The position numbers were made by a program, and so were the translations under genes. From Halanaerobiaceae bacterium (GTDB lineage Bacteria > Bacillota > Halanaerobiia > Halanaerobiales > DTU029): DNA of 20,215 nt. The notes beneath the pieces are model-generated. The model made no database searches. It was not told where the DNA came from and saw only the letters and a program-made list of their open reading frames with translations. The DNA is taken from NCBI GenBank assembly GCA_012521855.1, contig JAAYLO010000204.1, forward strand, positions 1 through 20,215, read 5' to 3'. Below, in pieces: positions 7,917 to 14,515 of the stretch; position 1 is the stretch's first letter; each line of letters starts with the position of its first letter.

Positions 7917-8632
7917 TCTGGAATGAAATTTCCTGTTAATTTAATAATACTTCTAAATAATGAATCTCTGGAGTTTTTCCAGGGTTTATTGACAAAACGG
8001 TAGTCAAACTTTTTAATAAACCAGTTTAATTCTTCATTCAGCATCTTCATATTTTCCTGCTGAATTTTAAAAGTCAAATTCAAAAATTCTTCTCCAGCCT
8101 GTTTACCGGCAAATTTATTAGCTTGATTAATAACACTGTGAAAATGTTTATGGCAATATCCTCTTGAACTTTCATATATGGTCCTGAATTCCCTGTTTTC
8201 TTCCCATAAATACAATAGTGTTTTTATATATATTGACATTGTCTCTTCAATATGTCCGCATAGATAACACTTTTTATCTTCACTTAAGCCCCTTTCATTG
8301 CTATTCCTCCTATGAAACATTTTAGCTAAGGGATTAAGAGCTTTCCCTTCACTTTTTTTCTGCTCCAGATGCCTCATTTCATAAGTAAGAAGTTTTTCAA
8401 CAATTAAAGCCAGGCCTAACTTATCGGGATACTCAAATAGCCCTTTAAAGTGTTTTTCACAAAAAGTATAATTCTTTAGTTTTTTGTTAAACTCCACATC
8501 CATAACTGTATCTCCGTCCAGCAGCTCATCAATATATTTTTTCTCAATATCCGACTGTATTACACATAATGGGCACTCCGTATCCTTCCTGAAAGCATCC
8601 CATAAGGGGATGGCATAAATCTCTTCTTTCAT
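7913..8632 (-). CDS. DUF6062 family protein with two CxxC...CxxH metal-site motifs
   Basis: 239-residue cytoplasmic protein of unknown function. It carries two copies of the same cysteine/histidine pattern: Cys20, Cys23, Cys58, His61 and Cys122, Cys125, Cys160, His163. In both, the gap between the second and third Cys is identical, which suggests internal duplication and two zinc (or other metal) sites. The N-terminus KEEIYAIPLWDAF resembles the DUF6062 family start. The ATG at 8632 is chosen because AGGAGGT lies six bases upstream; an earlier in-frame ATG at 8647 falls in the ribosome site itself. It lies 94 bases after the PIN gene and directly before the ABC promoter. No function is assigned. 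Confidence 0.85.
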   Translation of the reverse strand: MKEEIYAIPLWDAFRKDTECPLCVIQSDIEKKYIDELLDGDTVMDVEFNKKLKNYTFCEKHFKGLFEYPDKLGLALIVEKLLTYEMRHLEQKKSEGKALNPLAKMFHRRNSNERGLSEDKKCYLCGHIEETMSIYIKTLLYLWEENREFRTIYESSRGYCHKHFHSVINQANKFAGKQAGEEFLNLTFKIQQENMKMLNEELNWFIKKFDYRFVNKPWKNSRDSLFRSIIKLTGNFIPD

Positions 8633-8726
8633 AAAATACCTCCTCATGGCATTCCTGCTGCATTCTTTACAAAAAAATAAAACCCATGCCTTTACTTCAG
8701 CTTTACGGTCCTTATATTCTCATTGC

Positions 8727-9299
8727 TTATTTTCTATATACCAGATATTTTTCCCAGCCCTTTTTCTCAAATCTCACAAAGGTCTTTCTATATTGGTCTT
8801 CAAAACTATCTCGGGATGGACGGGATAAATTGTCATTAATATTGTTAAAAATTTCTGCCGCTTCACTTTTTGTAATCTCGCCAAAATACACACATAAAGC
8901 TAAAATATTATTGTGTGTAAGAGTAATGAATTCATCTAACCACTTAAATTCAGTATAATTATCTGATATTATTATTGGAATTCTCAATGCCTGAGCATAT
9001 CCTGCACATTCACTTTCTCCTGGACCTATCACTTTTTTCTTGTCTTCAATAATATCCCTCGCAAGAATATTTATAAAATTATCTTTCATCCTGTCTACTA
9101 CCTTAAATATACTTCTTTCTTGATAGATAGCTTTATTTATCACACCATAATACTTTCCTGCATTTTTCTTTATTTCATTATCATACACAAATTGTGGAAT
9201 AATGATTTCCCTGAATAAAAGCTCTAAAATATCCAATCTTTCTACACTGGCTAGATTAATTAAGATATCTGCATCAGAAATAGCTCCTGAATATCTCAT
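8727..9299 (-). CDS. PIN-domain nuclease, putative toxin/effector
   Basis: 190-residue protein with the acidic quartet expected of a Mg-dependent PIN ribonuclease: Asp9 and/or Asp11 in SDADILINL, Glu42, Glu95 and/or Glu97 in GPGESECAGYAQ, and Asp113 in IIISDN. A C-terminal region (about 130-190) extends beyond the usual PIN core. AGAGGAG seven bases before the ATG at 9299 supports this start; an upstream in-frame start would lie inside the previous gene. The stop of the ImmA-like gene is at 9301, so the genes are nearly contiguous. Its place after an XRE regulator and Zn peptidase suggests a toxin or effector kept in check by those two. Target RNA is unknown. Confidence 0.82.
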   Translation of the reverse strand: MRYSGAISDADILINLASVERLDILELLFREIIIPQFVYDNEIKKNAGKYYGVINKAIYQERSIFKVVDRMKDNFINILARDIIEDKKKVIGPGESECAGYAQALRIPIIISDNYTEFKWLDEFITLTHNNILALCVYFGEITKSEAAEIFNNINDNLSRPSRDSFEDQYRKTFVRFEKKGWEKYLVYRK

Positions 9300-9300
9300 T

Positions 9301-10092
9301 CTAATACTCCTCTTCCAGAGGATACTCATATCCGAATGTTTCTGGAGTCAAGCCGACAAATTCAAGACTGCTCTTCATATTCTTATAGGAAATATTCCCT
9401 CTTTCATAATTACTCTTTACAAATTCTATAAACTCTCTAGGAACATACGTTACTTCTGATGGGACTATCAAATCAATTGTAAAACCCTCCTGTCTGGTTA
9501 AAGCCTGGAGTTGTTCCTTGTTTTCTTTTAAACAGATATCTTTCAATTCCTCATACCTGTCACGAGAGCATAAATCAAGTTGGATAAGTCTTTTCAACAT
9601 AGCCTTGTAACTTACTTTGAAATAATTGTGCATTCTAATAACATGCCTGGACAAAATACTTTCCTTATCTGTATTAACAATTTTATAAAATACTTCTTTT
9701 ACATAATCCTCAGGCATTAGAAATTCCGCAACAAATACATTTGCTTTTAGATCTACTAATATATGTTTTTCGTCATCAAGAAGAATCTTTTCTCTTTTCA
9801 AAATATCAGCATTATAAATAAGATGATATAATTCATGAGCACCAGTAAAGCGTTCATGCCCCAGAGTAAAATTACTATTTAAAAAGACAATAAATTGTTC
9901 CTCAAAATAAGTAGTAAATCCTGATAATTCATCTGTATCCAGTGGTTTCCTTACCAGAAATGCAGCCTCTGATAAAATATCGAATATATCGGAAAGTCCT
10001 TTTCTGGCAAACTTAATTCTCGTTTCTTCCGCTAAATCCTTAATTCCCAGTCTGAAAGATTCTTCCGGGAGATTTAAATTGTCTTTTTGCAA
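9301..10092 (-). CDS. ImmA/IrrE-type metallopeptidase
   Basis: 263-residue Zn-dependent protease-like protein of the COG2856 family. The zinc motif HELYH is at 86-90 in the context TGAHELYHLIYN. The second family block, ANVFVAEFLMPEDYV, follows about 30 residues later and includes Glu123; an acidic residue just ahead (Asp114) or Glu123 could complete the site. The first 60 residues are unlike the HTH-fused members: the DNA-binding partner is a separate gene immediately upstream. The start is TTG at 10092 with GGGAGGAG nine bases upstream, overlapping the end of the XRE gene. ImmA-type proteases are known to cleave their cognate XRE repressors, which is the likely role here. Confidence 0.88.
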   Translation of the reverse strand: MQKDNLNLPEESFRLGIKDLAEETRIKFARKGLSDIFDILSEAAFLVRKPLDTDELSGFTTYFEEQFIVFLNSNFTLGHERFTGAHELYHLIYNADILKREKILLDDEKHILVDLKANVFVAEFLMPEDYVKEVFYKIVNTDKESILSRHVIRMHNYFKVSYKAMLKRLIQLDLCSRDRYEELKDICLKENKEQLQALTRQEGFTIDLIVPSEVTYVPREFIEFVKSNYERGNISYKNMKSSLEFVGLTPETFGYEYPLEEEY

Positions 10093-10095
10093 AAC

Positions 10096-10485
10096 TCAAC
10101 ACTCCTCCCAAAGCGGCTTTCTCTTCTGTGGCTTAAACTTACCTTCATATAATTTCTTTTGATAAATAAACATTTTAAGCATATCCTGTAGCTTTTCTAA
10201 TTCTTCAAGAGTTTTTTGTGAAAAATTGCTCTTCCTGAAAAGTTTAATTAAATCATCTTCTTCATATTCTTTGAAAAGACTGTTCATATCTATATCCAGA
10301 ACCTGGCACAAAACATTTAACTCAATAGCTGATATAGTTCTGTGGCCATTTTCTATTTTGCTTAATGTTTCCCTGCTGATATTAAGATTTTTTTCAGATA
10401 GCCTCTTTACCATCTCTTCCTGGCTTAAACCCTTTTCTTCCCTGGTACACTTTAATTTAAGCGCAATGGAAATACTCTTCTCCAT
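10096..10485 (-). CDS. XRE-family transcriptional regulator
   Basis: 129-residue DNA-binding protein. A Cro/CI-type helix-turn-helix spans about residues 8-65, including the typical GLSQEEMVKRLSE and SRETLSKIENGHRTIS segments. The C-terminal half is charged and helical, probably for dimerisation and for contact with the peptidase. The ATG at 10485 has AAGGAGGGAGAG upstream. It is the first gene of the XRE/ImmA/PIN operon and probably represses its own promoter through the palindromes at 10507-10523 and 10556-10580. Clearance by the ImmA-like product is inferred from ICEBs1-type systems. Confidence 0.88.
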   Translation of the reverse strand: MEKSISIALKLKCTREEKGLSQEEMVKRLSEKNLNISRETLSKIENGHRTISAIELNVLCQVLDIDMNSLFKEYEEDDLIKLFRKSNFSQKTLEELEKLQDMLKMFIYQKKLYEGKFKPQKRKPLWEEC

Positions 10486-10506
10486 GTTTTTTCTCTCCCT
10501 CCTTAT

Positions 10507-10523
10507 TGTAATATAATATTACA
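10507..10523. promoter_or_regulatory. Palindromic operator 1 over the XRE promoter -10
   Basis: A perfect 8+1+8 palindrome, TGTAATATAATATTACA, contains the -10 box. It fits TGTAAT-N5-ATTACA, the same pattern as operator 2. A repressor bound here would block polymerase. Confidence 0.65.
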
Positions 10524-10544
10524 CTGTCGTTTCATTTTTGTCAA
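10516..10544 (-). promoter_or_regulatory. Sigma-A-type promoter of the XRE/ImmA/PIN operon
   Basis: A perfect TTGACA -35 box (10539-10544) is 17 bases from a TAATAT -10 box (10516-10521), followed by the XRE ribosome site and ATG at 10485. The -10 box lies inside operator 1, and operator 2 lies just upstream of the -35 box. Confidence 0.7.
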
Positions 10545-10555
10545 TTTCATATGCA

Positions 10556-10580
10556 TTTTTGTAATGTTTTATTACAAAAA
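10556..10580. promoter_or_regulatory. Palindromic operator 2 upstream of the XRE promoter
   Basis: Perfect 10-bp arms (TTTTTGTAAT and ATTACAAAAA) around a five-base centre. The core 10560-10576 matches TGTAAT-N5-ATTACA. Its centre is 53 bp from that of operator 1, about five helical turns, so two dimers would lie on the same DNA face. Confidence 0.6.
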
Positions 10581-10717
10581 TTAAAATAAGTTTTGGAAAT
10601 ATATAATATATATCATAATACCAGACCATATATCAAAGCTGATATTGCTTGTGTAAAGTTAAAGTAAAGAACAGCCAAAGGCCAATAATATTCCTCGTAA
10701 TGGCAATACTTCTTACA

Positions 10718-11146
10718 TCAATCCAGTCCTGCAATATATTTATTAGCTCTTTCATACAGATAAGGCTGTATTAAAGGATAAGTAAGATTTTCCGGCAACC
10801 CTTCCACTAATCTTACTTCTTCTATCTCATATCCGGGTAATTTTCCAAATTCTTATATATCAGCATAATAAAGATCCCCATAGGAAATCTCCTCTCCTCT
10901 ATTTACAGAATATGTACAGATATATTTTAAATCAAATTCTTTTGCTCCTGTTTCTTCAAATAATTCCCTTTTTGCAGTATCAAGACTTGTTTCATTATCT
11001 TCTTTACGTCCTCCCGGTATCTCCCAGGTATTTCTATCTTTATGCCTGACAACAACTATTTTGCCTTTATAATAAGCCGCTACAACAGCAAACTATATAT
11101 TCTCTTCCTTTATCTTTTCCTTTTCATGAAAATCTACCTTAATCAT
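10718..11146 (-). pseudogene. Nudix hydrolase pseudogene (two in-frame stops)
   Basis: Reading from the ATG at 11146, with AAAGGA upstream, one frame runs 142 codons and encodes a near-complete Nudix hydrolase. It has an exact Nudix box: G, five residues, E, seven residues, then RELFEETGA, within IPGGRKEDNETSLDTAKREL. The frame is interrupted by TAG at codon 18 (11093-11095) and TAA at codon 98 (10853-10855), with the proper TGA at 10718-10720. Everything else is intact and uses normal codons, so inactivation looks recent. Readthrough or assembly error are alternatives. It follows the GNAT gene by 35 bases. The original substrate, a nucleoside diphosphate derivative such as oxidised dNTP, is unknown. 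Confidence 0.82.
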
Positions 11147-11181
11147 ATTTTCTTCCTTTCTTATAAACCTGAATACTATAA

Positions 11182-11682
11182 TTAATCTTTATTGGGATGC
11201 AGTTCATAGTCAACAATACAACTCATCAAAATCCCGTTTACTCCTCTTTTAATCTCGTCGAGCATTTCACCAACGATAATAAACCCGTTCCTTTTATAAA
11301 ATGAAATAACCTTCTCTTCCCTCTCGGAAACAATTAAACTTATCTTCCAATATCCGGTTGATTTTGCCTTTTCCTTTATATCTTCCAGCAGCAAACTTCC
11401 CAATCCTTTATTTTGATACTCTGGACTGATTGCAATTAAATCAATCCATCCGCCGCAGGGCCATGACCGTAAATTACAAAACCCGGCTGCTTTTTCTCCA
11501 ATTTTAATTACCCTTACAATAACCCTTCCTTGCCTGAATAATTTAAGCATATTACCGGCGTTTTCATACCAGTCGAATTCATACATATTACTGAAGCACA
11601 GTTTCGATATCTCCGCAATACTGTCAAGATGAGCCTCCTCGATATCGCCAATACTGATCTTCCCGCTGTCAATATCTGACAT
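11182..11682 (-). CDS. GNAT-family N-acetyltransferase
   Basis: 166-residue acetyl-CoA-dependent transferase. Motif A appears as IDLIAISPEYQNKGLGSLLL with the pyrophosphate loop QNKGLG around residues 91-96, and the C-terminal FYKRNGF segment is typical of RimI-like enzymes. Length is normal and the gene looks intact. GGAGGGGG lies upstream of the ATG at 11682, immediately after the stop of the VOC/methyltransferase chimera. The substrate cannot be deduced. Its neighbours are largely resistance- or small-molecule-modifying families, which fits but does not prove such a role. Confidence 0.87.
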   Translation of the reverse strand: MSDIDSGKISIGDIEEAHLDSIAEISKLCFSNMYEFDWYENAGNMLKLFRQGRVIVRVIKIGEKAAGFCNLRSWPCGGWIDLIAISPEYQNKGLGSLLLEDIKEKAKSTGYWKISLIVSEREEKVISFYKRNGFIIVGEMLDEIKRGVNGILMSCIVDYELHPNKD

Positions 11683-11699
11683 TCATAAGACCCCCTCCA

Positions 11700-12377
11700 T
11701 TAAAAAATAACCAATACACCGGCACAGAATGAAATCTGGGTATATTCCATCTCTAAATTCAGTTCAGCTATCCTGTCTTTAATATCTTCTAAAACAATAT
11801 AAAATTCATCATCATCCCAGAGTTCACCTGAATTCTGTCTACATTCATCCAATTTTTCTTCTGTTTCAAAAGCCACATCTGCAATAATTATCTTGCCTTT
11901 TTCTTTTAACCTGTTTTTTAATTCTTTTATGAGTTCTATTTTTTCATCAAGATTAATGTGATGAATTGCATAGGAAGACACGATATAATCAAATTTTTCT
12001 TCATTCAATTCTTCAGGTAAACCATACCTGAAATCATGAAGATAAAAAATACCGCCTGGCATTTTCTTTTCTGCTATTTCCAACATCTTTTTAGAAAAAT
12101 CAATACCATAGATCTGCGCACCTTTTTTATACAACTCTTCTGTCAGCAAACCTGTACCGATACCTATATCAAGAATTTTCACATCTTTGTCCAGCTTAAT
12201 CATGTTTTGAACATAATCAACTTTAATATCAACACATTGCTCATTACGTTCATTTTGAATAACTACTTCTGTTATACTGTCATCCATTCCGAGGCCAACC
12301 ATAGTATCTGATTTCCAGATTATTTTAAGGCCCAGAGTTTTACTATAATAATCAATTCCCTCTCGCAAATCGGGCAC
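11700..12377 (-). CDS. Chimeric reading frame: truncated VOC (glyoxalase-like) N-terminus joined to a SAM methyltransferase
   Basis: A 225-codon open frame made of two unrelated parts. Residues 1-54 look like the first half of a VOC/glyoxalase-fold protein (DLREGIDYYSKTLGLKI, then VVIQNERNEQCVDIKVD). Residues 55-225 are a class I methyltransferase resembling YrrT: SAM motif ILDIGIGTGLLTEEL at about 68-82, acidic YGIDFS, and YAIHHINLDEK. The methyltransferase lacks its N-terminal cap, and the VOC half lacks metal-binding and dimer regions. VOC-like sequence continues upstream of GTG 12377 (NGIELYV) without any start codon, and GTG has no ribosome site, so this is probably a deletion product with doubtful expression. 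The join is near 12215. Confidence 0.6.
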   Translation of the reverse strand: MPDLREGIDYYSKTLGLKIIWKSDTMVGLGMDDSITEVVIQNERNEQCVDIKVDYVQNMIKLDKDVKILDIGIGTGLLTEELYKKGAQIYGIDFSKKMLEIAEKKMPGGIFYLHDFRYGLPEELNEEKFDYIVSSYAIHHINLDEKIELIKELKNRLKEKGKIIIADVAFETEEKLDECRQNSGELWDDDEFYIVLEDIKDRIAELNLEMEYTQISFCAGVLVIF

Positions 12378-12397
12378 ATAAAGTTCTATGCCATTTG

Positions 12398-12705
12398 CTA
12401 TCCAACATGCTGATATACGCCTGTGCCCAATTCTAAAAAACTTCCCTCGATATACAGTCGGACAGATTTTTGCCGGGCTGTTTTTTTCAAAAGTAATTCT
12501 ACAACCTTAAAAGAGTTTTCAGCAGCCAAATCACAATAAATTATCTTCTCCGCTATTTTCTTCATTGTCTGATATAGAGCGAACTGCAATAAAGGGAACT
12601 TTATTTGCATAACAAACATGAGCTATTGCAGCATTAACTTTACATACCCCGCTAAAGAGAACAACCTCTTCTGCCCCGCCAATCATTCCTTCATAATTCT
12701 CCTTT
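12398..12705 (-). pseudogene. MTA/SAH nucleosidase remnant, internally deleted and frameshifted
   Basis: Two frames carry pieces of 5'-methylthioadenosine/S-adenosylhomocysteine nucleosidase. From about 12700 to 12531 the translation has VVLFSGVCKVNAA (the family SGxGKVNAA block) running directly into IAHVCYANKVPFIAVRSISD, which in intact enzymes lies over 100 residues later. The frame stops at TGA 12531-12533. The family C-terminus AAENSFKVVELLLKK continues in another frame up to about 12480, ending at TAG 12398. The N-terminal 50 or so residues are also absent. Both deletion edges would read AAIA in intact relatives, which suggests a short-homology deletion. Not functional. Confidence 0.7.
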
Positions 12706-12712
12706 GTTTTTC

Positions 12713-13537
12713 TTAATGGTCAGGCTGCACTTTCCTGGCGCGCAATGAAAATGTCAGCGGTACTTCTGCCTCAATATTCTTTAAACGCCACCAGCCTTTA
12801 TCATCCTTTTCCATAAACGGGTAGTGATCATAGTAGCAATAAGGAAACTCATGAACAAACTCTATTGTAAGACCGGCAGATATTAATGAGTTAATTATAT
12901 CACTCATAGAATGAGTCCATTCAAAAGAGGGATTTGATATTACCGCAGTCTTATCTGCATATGTACCATCTGATTCCCATTTCACCGGGTCAGTTGAATG
13001 AAAATAACTATATTTTGCTACCAGGCCTTCTGTATCTTTTTCATTATCAAAAATATTATTTACAGGATGAAATTCTACAATATAAAATATTCCTCCACAG
13101 CGGAGAAAGTGGGATATGATTTCAGCCCACTCTACAAGATCAGGTAACCAACATAAAACCCCGTATGAAGTGAACACTATATCGAATTTGTCTGTGATTA
13201 ATTCTATTGTATCATAAATATTCGAGCAAATAAACCTGGCAGGAATATCTAACTCCTGACTAAGCCTTTTAGCGTACTCTATGGCTTCTTCTGAAAAATC
13301 CACACCTGTAACTTCTGCCCCCAATCTGGCCCATGATAAGGTATCCAACCCAAAATGACACTGAAGATGCAGCAGGCTTTTATTTTTCACATCGCCTAAT
13401 TCAGCCAATTCAATATCCTTTAAAGTTATCTTACCCTTCTTAAACTCATCTACATTATAGAAATCCGAATGAACATGCACTTTTGTCCACTCATTCCATA
13501 ATTCTCTATTTGCATTTATATATCTGTCATTACTCAT
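12713..13537 (-). CDS. Class I SAM-dependent methyltransferase
   Basis: 274-residue, apparently complete methyltransferase. SAM-binding motif I is LLHLQCHFGLDTLSWARLG, an HLQCHFG variant common in one clostridial/bacillar subfamily. It is followed by acidic VTGVDFSEEAIEYA and motif post-II FDIVFTSYGVLCWLPDL. The C-terminal region is rich in aromatic residues (HEFPYCYYDHYPFMEKDDKGWW), probably lining a substrate pocket. The ATG at 13537 is preceded by AGGGGG, and a TATAAT sequence lies about 30 bases upstream. The substrate is unknown; neighbouring gene remnants give no pathway. Confidence 0.87.
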   Translation of the reverse strand: MSNDRYINANRELWNEWTKVHVHSDFYNVDEFKKGKITLKDIELAELGDVKNKSLLHLQCHFGLDTLSWARLGAEVTGVDFSEEAIEYAKRLSQELDIPARFICSNIYDTIELITDKFDIVFTSYGVLCWLPDLVEWAEIISHFLRCGGIFYIVEFHPVNNIFDNEKDTEGLVAKYSYFHSTDPVKWESDGTYADKTAVISNPSFEWTHSMSDIINSLISAGLTIEFVHEFPYCYYDHYPFMEKDDKGWWRLKNIEAEVPLTFSLRARKVQPDH

Positions 13538-13562
13538 AAAATGGCCCCCTGTCTTATCCCAT

Positions 13563-13568
13563 ATTATA
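13563..13568 (-). promoter_or_regulatory. Possible -10 box for the methyltransferase gene
   Basis: TATAAT on the minus strand, about 25 bases upstream of the 13537 start. No good -35 box is present at 16-18 bases distance, so support is modest. Confidence 0.3.
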
Positions 13569-13598
13569 TTAAGTCCTGATTGAAAATTGCACTTCTTT

Positions 13599-13629
13599 TT
13601 CAGAGGTTGACAGGTTGTCAGCCCCTGAA
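13599..13629. repeat. Two-tier inverted repeat (31-base hairpin)
   Basis: Outer arms TTCAGAGG and CCCCTGAA (plus strand; one wobble pair) enclose an inner TGACA/TGTCA stem around a three-base loop. It directly follows the stop of the unidentified fragment. There is no T tract in the minus direction, so it is not a classic terminator there. It could be a relic terminator stem or a recombination-prone structure. Confidence 0.5.
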
Positions 13630-13833
13630 TTAATAATTCTGGTGCACAGGTTCTCCAAAAAACCTGGAACGGTGTTTCATTAAATCCTTCAAGTAAGCTC
13701 TCAGGTTAACCATCCATTCAGGCTCATTTTCGAAGACTTCTGCCATGGATCTTGAAATTCTGGCATACCCATATAAATCAGCAAACCTTCTGAATACTGG
13801 CAGAGTGGTACATGCTTTCCGGCTATTTCTTTC
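13630..13833 (-). pseudogene. Unidentified C-terminal gene fragment
   Basis: Reading on from the TAG at 13834-13836, the same frame is open for 67 codons without an ATG at its head and looks protein-like: RFADLYGYARISRSMAEVF, then NEPEWMVNLRAYLKDLM, ending TAA at 13630-13632. The amphipathic, charged composition resembles the C-terminus of an enzyme, but I do not recognise the family. With no start it is probably the tail of a gene whose front was deleted and replaced by the nucleotidyltransferase fragment next to it. Confidence 0.45.
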
Positions 13834-14037
13834 CTATAGGGAATCCGGCTTAACTGAACCCCTCCACTCTTGCAAAACTAAAAAACATATCTCCTGAAGC
13901 ATATATTCAGCAAAATCAAATAATAATTTGTGATCCCAGGTAACATTATCTGCCTGGCCAGTATATATACAGAGAGAATTCTCAATGATTTCTTTATATC
14001 TTTCCGGTAAATATTTTAAAGCCCAGTTTCCTCTCAA
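13834..14037 (-). pseudogene. C-terminal fragment of an aminoglycoside-nucleotidyltransferase-like protein
   Basis: 67 codons from a TTG at 14037. The segment GNWALKYLPERYKEII, then WDHKLLFDFAEYMLQEI, resembles the C-terminal helical domain of AadA/ANT(9)/DUF4111-type nucleotidyltransferases (pattern W-A-x-x-x-LP-x-x-Y and DFAxYM). The catalytic GSxxxG...DxD half is absent. The frame has a TAG a few codons upstream of TTG 14037, and its first bases overlap the stop of the GNAT/DUF3795 chimera. About 17 residues after the natural end look unrelated. I take it as a truncated, inactive remnant. Confidence 0.55.
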
Positions 14038-14450
14038 TTTTTCAGCCTATTTACTCTATTCTTAAATTCTTCCAGATGCTCTTTCTGGCTGATATTGGGA
14101 TCTTTTAGTGCAACAAACATCTTACATGGCAGTTCACCACAATCACCACAGGATTTCAAACCTTCAAGGCTTAAATTCACCAATTTCTCTACAATCCCTT
14201 TTCTTCTGTGCCCGCCATGAACACACAGATGATAAATATAACCTCTCCTCCCATCATGGCCACATAATATAGTGCCGACAATTTTATCCCTGAACTCACA
14301 GATATAAGAAAACCCTTTGTTTCTCTCTATAAATAATTCCAGATTTTCTTTGCCGTCTGCACTACTTAGGCCAACCCCCGGTGTTTCTCTCCAGAGTTCA
14401 ATAATATTCTCATAGTCATTAAGATTTATTTCTCTATAACTGTACTCCAT
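14034..14450 (-). CDS. GNAT acetyltransferase truncated and joined to a DUF3795-like C-terminus
   Basis: 138 residues from the ATG at 14450, chosen because AGGAG lies nine bases upstream; an earlier in-frame start has no such site. Residues 1-100 are a GNAT domain: GVGLSSADG near 25-33, VGTILCGHDGRRGYIYHL at 58-75 and the CoA loop HRRKGI at 81-86. The last GNAT strand and helix are missing. From residue 101 the sequence becomes CGDCGELPCKMFVALKDP followed by EEHLEEFKNRVNRLK, which matches the Cys-rich C-terminal pattern of DUF3795 proteins. Two unrelated genes seem joined in frame near 14150. It may be expressed, but acetyltransferase activity is doubtful. Confidence 0.65.
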   Translation of the reverse strand: MEYSYREINLNDYENIIELWRETPGVGLSSADGKENLELFIERNKGFSYICEFRDKIVGTILCGHDGRRGYIYHLCVHGGHRRKGIVEKLVNLSLEGLKSCGDCGELPCKMFVALKDPNISQKEHLEEFKNRVNRLKN

Positions 14451-14515
14451 ATTCGACAACTCCTGACGGAAAATATAATACCGGACTGTTGTTCTAAAAA
14501 ACAATTCATAATCTG

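Noticed and set aside
10674..10690. GGCCTTTGGC hairpin after the Nudix pseudogene as a terminator
   Set aside because: The stem is only about 3-4 bp and the following run is not T-rich enough.
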